A stretch of 22,920 nucleotides of DNA, taken from the NCBI GenBank assembly GCA_910584085.1, contig CAJTZY010000005.1, forward strand, positions 1 to 22,920, read 5' to 3'. Positions 14,633-21,633 of the stretch are shown here, piece after piece. This DNA comes from an uncultured Bacilli bacterium (GTDB lineage: Bacteria; Bacillota_I; Bacilli_A; RF39; UBA660). Made by a program: the position numbers and the translations under genes. How positions within the stretch are numbered: the first letter of the stretch is position 1; every line of letters starts with the position of its first letter. Under the pieces are notes generated by a model that saw only the letters and a program-made list of their open reading frames with translations, ran no database searches and was not told where the DNA came from.

Positions 14633-15136
14633 ATGGGATTATTTAACAAAATTAGATTTGAATTTTTTAAATATTATTATCCACTCAAAATTAAAAAAAT
14701 TGCAGCATCATATAAGGGAAGAGTTTATGTTGGAGGTAAAAGTTACGTTACACATAATACCTATTTAGGAAATAATGTTTGTTTTAATGGAATGTCTATG
14801 AGTGGTAATGGAAAAATTACAATAGGTGATAACTTCCATTCTGGCCCAGGTTGTCAGATTATAACATCTTTTCATAATTATGAAGGGGATGCAATTCCGT
14901 ATGATGATACATTTATAAATAAAGATGTTGTAATTGGAGATAATGTTTGGTTAGGAAATAATGTAATTATTTTAGGAGGAGTAACAATAGGAGAGGGTGC
15001 TATAATTCAGGCTGGAAGTGTAGTTTGTCAGGATATTCCGGAATGTGCTATTGCGGGTGGCCATCCAGCTAAAGCCTTTAAATATAGAGATAAAGAACAT
15101 TATTATGCGTTGAAAGAACAAAAAAAATTTCATTAA
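14633..15136 (+). CDS. Hexapeptide-repeat (LbH) acyltransferase, copy 3
   Basis: A 167-residue beta-helix acyltransferase with turns GNNVCFNGMSMSGNG and ITIGDNFHSGPGC, a probable catalytic histidine in TSFHNYEGDAIPYDD, and the closing DNVWLGNNVIILGGVTIGEG and GGHPAKAF. The FHNYEGDAIPYD stretch is shared by DapH/WbbJ-like capsule acetyltransferases. ATG 14633 is preferred to TTG 14606 because GAGG (14621-14624) is 8 nt upstream. It is more distant from copies 1 and 2 than they are from each other. It lies between polymerase and flippase, so the operon encodes at least three soluble acyltransferases. Confidence 0.88.
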   Translation: MGLFNKIRFEFFKYYYPLKIKKIAASYKGRVYVGGKSYVTHNTYLGNNVCFNGMSMSGNGKITIGDNFHSGPGCQIITSFHNYEGDAIPYDDTFINKDVVIGDNVWLGNNVIILGGVTIGEGAIIQAGSVVCQDIPECAIAGGHPAKAFKYRDKEHYYALKEQKKFH

Positions 15137-15157
15137 TTATTTATAGGAGAGTTTATA

Positions 15158-16606
15158 ATGTTATTTAATAGAATTATTGAAAAGTATAAAAGAATGTCTT
15201 TACCAATGAAGGCAGCATTTTGGTATGTAATATGCAATTTTTTTAATAAAGGAATTGCTTTATTATCAACTCCTATTTTTACAAGAATACTGACCGAAGA
15301 ACAGTATGGCACATTTTCAATTTTTCAATCTTGGTTTAATATACTTATCATCTTTACATCACTAAATATATTTATGAGTAGTTATACAAAGGGATTGATT
15401 CTTTTTGAAAAAGATAAAAAAGGTTTTACTTCTTCCTTACTATCATTAACTTGCACAATTACCCTTGTTTTGTTTGTAATTTATATAACCAATATTCCTT
15501 TTTGGACAAATATATTTGAATTACCACCATTATTAATGACTTTGATGTTTTTAGAATTATTAACAATGCCAGCACTTGAGTTTTGGATGGCTAGGCAAAG
15601 GTTCGATTATTCTTATAAAAAAGTTGTTATTGTATCATTAACAATGAATTTTCTTTGCCTTGTATTAAGTGTAGTTTTTGTATGTCTTTCAAAAAATAAA
15701 CTGGAAATGAGGGTTCTATCTGATATTTTGGTAAAAAGTGTATTTTGCATACCAATATTGATATATATATATATTAATGGTAAAAAATTTTTTAATCGTG
15801 ATTATTGGAAGTATGCATTAAAATTTAATATACCACTTATACCACATTATTTATCAAACTATGTGTTAAATCAATCTGATAGAATTATGATTGCAAAAAT
15901 GGTTGGAAAAATTCAAGCCGCTTATTATAGCGTTGCATATACTATATCTACCATTTTAATGTTATTGGTTCAAGCCGTTAACAATGCCTTAACACCATAT
16001 ATATATAAATCAATAAAAGAGGAAAAGACAGATGAAATAAGATATAAAATTAACCCTATAATTATTTTAATGGGTGCCCTTTCTATAATAGTTATGGCTT
16101 TAGGCCCAGAAATAATTTATGTGTTTGCCGGAAAAAATTATATGGAATCTATTTATATTATTCCACCAGTTGCTGCATCTATATATTTTGTTTTTATTTA
16201 TTCAATGTTTAGCACAGTAGAATATTACTATCAAAAAACTGGAAGAATAGCTGTTGCTACATCGATAAGTGCTGTTTTAAATTTATTGTTAAATTATGTA
16301 TGTATAAAGATATGGGGATATTGTTCGGCAGGATATACAACTCTTATTTGTTATATTTGTTTATCAATATTTCATTATATATTTTATAAAAATATTTTAA
16401 AGAAAGAATTACCAAAAGTAAAAAATATATATGATGTTAAAATTATGTTTGGCGTAGGTGTTTTAATATTAATTTTAATGATTATGATGTTATTTGTTTA
16501 TAAAATAATATTATTGAGATACCTATTTTTGACATTAATTATTGTTTATGCTATAATCAAAAAAGGAAAAATAAAGGAAATTATATTATCTTTTAAAAAG
16601 GAGTAA
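15158..16606 (+). CDS. Oligosaccharide flippase family protein (Wzx-like)
   Basis: A 482-residue membrane transporter of the MATE/MOP superfamily with 12-14 predicted helices. N-terminal KAAFWYVICNFFNKGIALL then STPIFTRILTEEQYGTFSIF is the RfbX/Wzx signature; mid-protein IPLIPHYLSNYVLNQSDRIM contains the conserved P-H-x-L...DR element. It moves the lipid-linked repeat unit across the membrane for the polymerase encoded at 13412. AGGAGAG precedes ATG 15158, and the next gene starts 6 nt after its stop. Substrate cannot be deduced. Confidence 0.93.
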   Translation: MLFNRIIEKYKRMSLPMKAAFWYVICNFFNKGIALLSTPIFTRILTEEQYGTFSIFQSWFNILIIFTSLNIFMSSYTKGLILFEKDKKGFTSSLLSLTCTITLVLFVIYITNIPFWTNIFELPPLLMTLMFLELLTMPALEFWMARQRFDYSYKKVVIVSLTMNFLCLVLSVVFVCLSKNKLEMRVLSDILVKSVFCIPILIYIYINGKKFFNRDYWKYALKFNIPLIPHYLSNYVLNQSDRIMIAKMVGKIQAAYYSVAYTISTILMLLVQAVNNALTPYIYKSIKEEKTDEIRYKINPIIILMGALSIIVMALGPEIIYVFAGKNYMESIYIIPPVAASIYFVFIYSMFSTVEYYYQKTGRIAVATSISAVLNLLLNYVCIKIWGYCSAGYTTLICYICLSIFHYIFYKNILKKELPKVKNIYDVKIMFGVGVLILILMIMMLFVYKIILLRYLFLTLIIVYAIIKKGKIKEIILSFKKE

Positions 16607-16612
16607 CTTATT

Positions 16613-17821
16613 ATGAAAATATTTGAATATATCAAAAAGAATGGTTTAAATCATTCAATAAAAATATTATGGAGATATAAAGTAGAAATATTACTGGAAA
16701 AGGTAATTAATATTTTTACTAAAAATAAGGATTTAAAAGATAGTATTATTATTGAAAGTCATAATGATTTTGATTGCAATGGTGGAGCAATATATGATTA
16801 TTTGATTAAAAATGATTATAACAAAAATTATAAAATTGTTTGGTTAATAAGAAAAAAAATAAAAACTAAACTACCATATAATGTTACAACAGTCCCATTA
16901 TATGGTCCCAGTTTAAGAAAAGCATATTATATTTGCACATCAAAATATGTTACATTTGATTGCGAACAACCAAACAAAATTAGGAATGACCAAATAGTTG
17001 TTTATTGTTCACATGGTGCAGGTGGTTTGAAAAATATAGTGGGTAAAACAAAAATTCCAGATTCAGTGAATTATATACTTATGCAATCAGAAGAATATAT
17101 GCCAATTCAAGCAAAGCAATGGTCATTACAAATAAATGATCCACGATTAATATATATAGGGTATCCATGCCAAGATGTTTTTTTTAATGACCAAAGTAGG
17201 AGTGAATTATTAAAAATAACTAAAAATAAATATAATAAAATAATTTTATGGATGCCTACATTTAGAAAAAATATAGACAAAAACAGAAATGATAGTTATA
17301 AAGAGCAAAAATTTGGAGTTCCTCTTTTAGATGACATTAGTCAATTATATGAATTAAATGATAATTTAAAGAAAAAAAATATATTTCTTATTATAAAAAT
17401 ACATCCAAAACAGGATTTATCAGACTTAGATTTAAGGGATTGTTCAAATGTTATTATATTGACTGGCGATGCAGTAAAAAAATTAAATATAGATAATTAT
17501 AAGTTGATAACTTGTGCAGATGCGCTAATCAGTGACTATTCTGGTGCAGCATATGATTTTTTACAATTGGACAGGCCAATAGGATATGTGTTGGACGATA
17601 TGAAATATTATAAATCTGGATTTGTTATAGATAATATTCATGAATTAATAGCTGGTCATGAAATTTATAATATTAATGATTTATATAATTTTATAAATGA
17701 TGTATATACAGAAAATGATAAATATAATAAAAAGAGAAAAAAAATAAGAAATTATATATATAATTGTCATGATGGTAAATCATGCGAGAGGTTAATGAAT
17801 TTATTGGGTTTAAAAAAATAA
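16613..17821 (+). CDS. CDP-glycerol glycerophosphotransferase family protein (TagF-like domain)
   Basis: A 402-residue protein with the C-terminal domain of TagF/TagB-type enzymes, which transfer glycerol phosphate (or a related polyol phosphate) from a CDP-activated donor. Conserved elements are H134 in CSHGAGGLKN, LWMPTFRKN, IIKIHPKQD (H264), and S307-D-Y-S-G in ALISDYSGAAYDFLQLDRP followed by YVLDDMKYY. These match the two active-site histidine regions and the SDYSS-type nucleotide loop. It starts 6 nt after the flippase with AAAGGAG. A TagD-like cytidylyltransferase 2.1 kb downstream could supply the donor, implying polyol-phosphate decoration of the polysaccharide. The N-terminal part lacks a clear membrane helix; attachment would be peripheral. 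Confidence 0.9.
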   Translation: MKIFEYIKKNGLNHSIKILWRYKVEILLEKVINIFTKNKDLKDSIIIESHNDFDCNGGAIYDYLIKNDYNKNYKIVWLIRKKIKTKLPYNVTTVPLYGPSLRKAYYICTSKYVTFDCEQPNKIRNDQIVVYCSHGAGGLKNIVGKTKIPDSVNYILMQSEEYMPIQAKQWSLQINDPRLIYIGYPCQDVFFNDQSRSELLKITKNKYNKIILWMPTFRKNIDKNRNDSYKEQKFGVPLLDDISQLYELNDNLKKKNIFLIIKIHPKQDLSDLDLRDCSNVIILTGDAVKKLNIDNYKLITCADALISDYSGAAYDFLQLDRPIGYVLDDMKYYKSGFVIDNIHELIAGHEIYNINDLYNFINDVYTENDKYNKKRKKIRNYIYNCHDGKSCERLMNLLGLKK

Positions 17822-17870
17822 ATATATTATTTAAAAAAATTGTCTAATTGTATAGAATGGAGATAGTATT

Positions 17871-18473
17871 ATGTCAGATTATATATTTTTATTTGATTTA
17901 GATTCTACGATTACTAAAAAAGAAATTTTACCCACTATATCTGAAAAAATAAATAAATTGGATGAAATGAGGGAATTGACTGAAGCCACAATGAGGGGCG
18001 AAATTCCATTTAAGACAAGTTTTTTGAATAGAGTTAATATATTAAGTTGTGTTAATGTATCTGAAGTTAGTAGCATTGTAGAAAAAATTCCTCTTAATGA
18101 ACATATATCTAGATTTATAAAAAATAATAGAGATAGGTGTTATGTAGTTACAGGAAATTTAGACATTTGGATATGTAAATTGATGAAAAAATTAGGTATG
18201 GAAAATCACGTATATTGTTCTAAAGCAAATGTAATAAGAGATAGAATAAGTAATGTTGTTAGTGTTGCAGATAAAGAATTAATAGTAAAACAATTTATTC
18301 AACCATTAGTTGTTATAGGTGATGGAGATAATGATTCAGGAATGGCTAAATATGCAGATATTGCTATAGGTTTTGGTGGAGTAAGAAATATTGCACCATC
18401 TATGTTAAGAAATATTGATTTTGCTTTTTATGATGACAAAAAGTGTGCCGAATTTTTAGAAAAATTATTATAA
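17871..18473 (+). CDS. HAD-IB (SerB-like) small-molecule phosphatase
   Basis: A 200-residue HAD-superfamily phosphatase with motif I D9-L-D11-S-T, motif II in CYVVTGN, motif III lysine before the last block, and motif IV IGDGDND with D151, D153 and D155. The cap between motifs I and II is small and helical, as in phosphoserine phosphatase relatives. Family members remove phosphate from small polar compounds. It begins a run of four genes (phosphatase, NTP transferase, racemase, cytidylyltransferase) that probably builds or activates a polysaccharide substituent. A 49-nt gap separates it from the TagF-like gene, and the next gene's ribosome binding site overlaps its stop. The substrate is not identifiable. 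Confidence 0.88.
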   Translation: MSDYIFLFDLDSTITKKEILPTISEKINKLDEMRELTEATMRGEIPFKTSFLNRVNILSCVNVSEVSSIVEKIPLNEHISRFIKNNRDRCYVVTGNLDIWICKLMKKLGMENHVYCSKANVIRDRISNVVSVADKELIVKQFIQPLVVIGDGDNDSGMAKYADIAIGFGGVRNIAPSMLRNIDFAFYDDKKCAEFLEKLL

Positions 18474-18485
18474 AGGAGATAAAAT

Positions 18486-19145
18486 ATGGATTATAATAAT
18501 ACAACTGTTATTATTTGCTGTGCTGGTATGGGAACTAGATTAGGAATTGGTTCTTCAAAAAGTTTAATTGATATTAATGGCAAAAGATTAATTATAAGAC
18601 TTTTAGAAAATTTAAAAAATTTTAATGATATAAGAATTGTTGTAGGTTATCAAGCAGATGATGTTATTAAGGTTGTAAATAATTATAGAAAAGATATTAT
18701 GTATGTATTTAATTATGATTATGAAAAAACAGGCCCAGCAGCAAGTATGTCTAAAGCGCTTAAATGTTGTAATGATAACGTTATAATACTTGACGGCGAT
18801 ATTGTAGTAAATCCATTTGATTTTCAAAAAATAATAGAATCTCAGCAAGAGTGCATTGCATATACAAAAAAAACATCTGATTTTCCTATTTTAATTGATA
18901 TTGAACAACAATCTGAACTAGCAAGCCATTTAAATTCAAAAAATAGTAAATATGAGTGGCCAGGGATAGTAAAATTAAAAAAAGATAAATTATTTGTTGG
19001 AAAAAAGTATATTTATAATATTGTAAATAAAATTTTACCATTGAAAGCAATTTATGTTAATGTTATGGAAGTAGATACACCAGATGATTATGAACGAGTA
19101 ATTGAATGGATAAAATCGAATTATAAAGTAAGTGATAAAAAATAA
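18486..19145 (+). CDS. Small NTP transferase domain protein (MobA-like / phosphocholine-cytidylyltransferase-like)
   Basis: A 219-residue single-domain nucleotidyltransferase with the GT-A-like fold: CCAGMGTRLGIGSSKSL (11-27) as NTP-binding loop with its lysine, and D103-G-D105 in IILDGDIVV as metal site, then a C-terminal MEVDTPDDYERV motif. Enzymes of this size activate small phosphorylated compounds, such as phosphocholine (LicC), phosphoglutamine in Campylobacter, or sugar 1-phosphates. The start has AAAGGAGAT placed over the stop of the phosphatase gene, so these two are tightly coupled. It is distinct from the HddC domain at 7667 and so implies a second activated precursor. Its nucleotide and acceptor are unknown. 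Confidence 0.85.
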   Translation: MDYNNTTVIICCAGMGTRLGIGSSKSLIDINGKRLIIRLLENLKNFNDIRIVVGYQADDVIKVVNNYRKDIMYVFNYDYEKTGPAASMSKALKCCNDNVIILDGDIVVNPFDFQKIIESQQECIAYTKKTSDFPILIDIEQQSELASHLNSKNSKYEWPGIVKLKKDKLFVGKKYIYNIVNKILPLKAIYVNVMEVDTPDDYERVIEWIKSNYKVSDKK

Positions 19146-19179
19146 CAAAGGTCTATGAACTTTTAAACAAAATATAAAA

Positions 19180-19209
19180 AATAAATATAGTAGGTATATT
19201 ATATTTATT
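19180..19209 (+). promoter_or_regulatory. 10-bp hairpin just upstream of the racemase-family gene
   Basis: AATAAATATA (19180-19189) pairs perfectly with TATATTTATT (19200-19209) across a 10-nt loop, ending one base before the AAAGGATG ribosome binding site. No T run follows, so it is not a typical terminator. It could tune translation or mRNA cleavage within the operon. Being pure A/T, it could also be chance in this background. Confidence 0.35.
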
Positions 19210-19227
19210 GAAAGGATGGAAATTAAT

Positions 19228-19935
19228 ATGGAGAATAAAAATTTTGTTATTGGTGTTTTAGGTGGTATGGGGACATATGCTACTATAAATTTATTTAAGC
19301 AATATGCAGATATTTTTAAAGCTGAAAAGGAATGGGAAAGACCTAGAATAATTATTGATAATAGATGCACAATGCCAAGTAGGGTTAGAGCATTTTTATA
19401 TAATGAGAATGTGAATGTATTAGTAAACGAAATGACCGATTCAATGAAAAAATTAGTGGAATCGGGTTGTACACGAATTATTTTAGCTTGCAATACTTCA
19501 CATTTGTTTTTACCACAAATATACTCTAAAATTCCAGAATTAGAAGATAAGGTAATTAATATTATTAGCAATTGTGTTGAAACTATAGCTGATGATAAGA
19601 TAAAAAAAATTTATTTGCTTGGTTCTGAAGGAACGATTGATTCTAAAATTTATCAAAATGCTTTGAATGAAAAAAATATAAATTGTGTTACTCCTGATAA
19701 AAGTGAATATTCGCTATTAAGGGAATGCATAGAAGCAGTAAAGCAAAATATTTATTCAGATGAGGTAAAACAAATATTTTTAGAATTAGTTAATAAATAT
19801 GATTATTGTATACTCGGTTGTACAGAATTACCAATATTATATGATATGTACAAAGATGGGGTAAAGTGTAAGAATGTATATGATCCATTATTATTAGGAA
19901 TTAAAAAATTGAAGGAGGAATTTGATAATGAGTAA
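19228..19935 (+). CDS. Aspartate/glutamate racemase family protein
   Basis: A 235-residue protein of the Asp/Glu racemase superfamily, with N-terminal GVLGGMGTYATINLF in place of the usual GGMGP-x-AT, and both catalytic cysteines in their motifs: C88 in ACNTSH and C198 in GCTELPIL. The known family chemistry is cofactor-independent inversion at the alpha-carbon of aspartate or glutamate; some relatives act on hydantoins or maleate. ATG 19228 is preferred to ATG 19216 because AAAGGATG (19211-19218) is correctly spaced and overlaps the earlier ATG. It ends 8 nt inside the next gene. In this setting it may supply a D-amino acid for the polysaccharide, but that is inference from position; a housekeeping D-Glu role for peptidoglycan cannot be excluded. 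Confidence 0.87.
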   Translation: MENKNFVIGVLGGMGTYATINLFKQYADIFKAEKEWERPRIIIDNRCTMPSRVRAFLYNENVNVLVNEMTDSMKKLVESGCTRIILACNTSHLFLPQIYSKIPELEDKVINIISNCVETIADDKIKKIYLLGSEGTIDSKIYQNALNEKNINCVTPDKSEYSLLRECIEAVKQNIYSDEVKQIFLELVNKYDYCILGCTELPILYDMYKDGVKCKNVYDPLLLGIKKLKEEFDNE

Positions 19936-20335
19936 GATATTAACTTTTGGTGTTTATGACTATTTTCATATTGGACATTTGCGATTGTTTAAGCAATGTA
20001 AAGAATATGCTGATTATTTAATTGTAGCTGTACAGGATGGTGATTATATTTTAAAATATAAACCAGATGCTAAAATTTTATATACCACAATTGAGCGTGT
20101 AGAAATTTTAAATAGTATTAAGGAAATCAATGAAGTTATTGTCTATGATACAGTTTCTGTAGATACAATAAAAAAAATTGATTTTGATATCCTTGCCCTT
20201 GGAGAAGATCATAAAGGCGGAAGGTTTGATGAGATAGAAAATTGGTGTAATAATAATAATAAAAAAGTAGTTAGACTAAAAAGAACTCCTGGGATTTGCT
20301 CATCTAGTATTAAAAGTGAATTATCAAAAAAATAG
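19928..20335 (+). CDS. TagD-like cytidylyltransferase (glycerol-3-phosphate cytidylyltransferase family)
   Basis: A 135-residue enzyme of the small cytidylyltransferase family that includes TagD, which makes CDP-glycerol from CTP and glycerol 3-phosphate. The H-x-G-H motif is H14-I-G-H17 in GVYDYFHIGH, the central LALGEDHKGGRFDEI corresponds to the TagD GDDWxGKFD region, and RTPGICSSSIK near the end matches RTxGISTTxIK. Length equals TagD. ATG 19928 overlaps the racemase by 8 nt and has a strong AAGGAGG (19912-19918). Together with the TagF-like transferase it forms a donor/transferase pair. Because related enzymes use ribitol- or ethanolamine-phosphate-type substrates, glycerol is the most likely but not the only substrate. 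Confidence 0.88.
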   Translation: MSKILTFGVYDYFHIGHLRLFKQCKEYADYLIVAVQDGDYILKYKPDAKILYTTIERVEILNSIKEINEVIVYDTVSVDTIKKIDFDILALGEDHKGGRFDEIENWCNNNNKKVVRLKRTPGICSSSIKSELSKK

Positions 20336-20379
20336 ATACTAAAACTATAAAAGGCAATATAGAAGGTAGAGGAGTATTT

Positions 20380-21402
20380 GTGAATAAATATATAGAAATT
20401 AAATTAAAAGATAAAAAAGTACAAGCAATCAATTATTTAAAGGGGTTTTCAATCTTTACGATTGCATTAATGCACTTGATACAAATGATGCCATCAATGC
20501 CATCAGGAGTAAAAACAATTTCATCAATAGGTGGAACTGGAGTACATGTTTTCTTCTTATGCTCTGGTATAGGGCTTTATTTGAGTTATTTAAATCATAA
20601 AACAAGTTTTATAGAATTTATGAAAAAAAGATTCTTTAAAATATATGTTCCGTATATTATTATTGTGTTAATTTCATTTTTACTTCCATGGACATACGAC
20701 GGAAATGATAGATTAATTGCATTATTAAGTCATATATTTTTATTTAAAATGTTTATACCTAAGTATGAATCAAGTTTTGGAGATCAATTTTGGTTTGTTT
20801 CCACAATTATACAACTATATTTATTATTTATACCTATGTGTTATTTAAAGAATAAGATAAAAAGTAATCATCTGTTTATTTCAATCTTTATTATTATAAG
20901 TATATCGTGGTGGATTATTTGTTATCTATTAGGTTATAATGATATAAGGACATGGAGTAGTTTTTGTTTCCAATATATATGGGAATTTGCACTTGGTATT
21001 GTAATAGCAAAATTATTATATGATGGTAAAGTATTTAAAATTAAAAATTATGTATTAATTATTACGACTATATTAGGAATTGGAATTCAATCAGTTATGG
21101 CACTTTCATCAGAAACTTTAAAACTTTTTAACGATATACCAGGTTTAATAGGTTATTTGTCTTTAGCACTCTTATTTATGAATATACCAATTTTTAAATT
21201 TATGATAAATAAATTATCGATATTCTCATATGAATTCTATTTAATTCATATGTTAATATTTGGCACACTATTTTATCTAATTAATATTAATAATTTGATA
21301 GTTCAATGTTTTATAGGAATTATATCATTAATTATTTCGGTTATTATTTCCATTATTTATAATAAATTCGTTAATAAGATTATATATAATAAAAAATATT
21401 AA
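20380..21402 (+). CDS. Acyltransferase family 3 membrane protein
   Basis: A 340-residue integral membrane protein with about ten helices fitting the acyltransferase-3 (OafA/NodX-like) family. Conserved points are a histidine in the first membrane segment (FTIALMHLIQM near 31), GGTGVHVFFLCSGIGLYLSY (the usual G-V-x-x-F-F-x-x-S-G motif), KKRFFKIYVPY after it, and FWFVSTIIQLYLLF in the middle. Such enzymes transfer acyl groups, mostly acetyl, from the cytoplasm onto external or lipid-linked sugars. It begins with GTG 20380, with GGAG (20371-20374) 5 nt upstream, and is the last gene before a non-coding gap, closing the operon. It is the fourth acyltransferase in the locus and the only membrane one. 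Confidence 0.9.
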   Translation: MNKYIEIKLKDKKVQAINYLKGFSIFTIALMHLIQMMPSMPSGVKTISSIGGTGVHVFFLCSGIGLYLSYLNHKTSFIEFMKKRFFKIYVPYIIIVLISFLLPWTYDGNDRLIALLSHIFLFKMFIPKYESSFGDQFWFVSTIIQLYLLFIPMCYLKNKIKSNHLFISIFIIISISWWIICYLLGYNDIRTWSSFCFQYIWEFALGIVIAKLLYDGKVFKIKNYVLIITTILGIGIQSVMALSSETLKLFNDIPGLIGYLSLALLFMNIPIFKFMINKLSIFSYEFYLIHMLIFGTLFYLININNLIVQCFIGIISLIISVIISIIYNKFVNKIIYNKKY

Positions 21403-21633
21403 TCGGCAAATAATTAGTTTAATTAATATATAAAATTGAGGTATTTATAGAATATCTTACAAATAACAGTAATTATAATTGTGAATTATGTAATTATTAA
21501 TATTCAGTCTATAATAAGTGACTGCAATGGGGCATCAAAAAAACAGGGAAATATATGTAAAAAAAGAAAGTTGAGTGGGTTCATAGGCCTAATAAATAAG
21601 ATTTCAAAATGTTAAAAATGAAAGGAAGATAAT

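Noticed and set aside
19035..19571. 178-codon open frame on the minus strand
   Set aside because: It lies antiparallel to the NTP transferase end and the racemase gene. The plus-strand frames carry clear family motifs (GCTELP, ACNTSH, MEVDTPDDYE), and the minus frame gives an unfamiliar I/L/S-rich product with no ribosome binding site noted. Other minus-strand open frames (for example 7050-7313, 9624-9980, 11817-12153) are rejected for the same reason.
21516..21633. Leader of the transglutaminase-like gene with fragments (ACAGGGAAA and GGCCTAA) reminiscent of a cyclic-di-GMP-I riboswitch
   Set aside because: The order of fragments is suggestive, but the central conserved block is too short, the second stem-loop with its GGTAGC-like receptor is missing, and no enclosing stem was found. 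A covariance-model search of 21480-21633 with the GEMM family would decide; I do not expect a hit.
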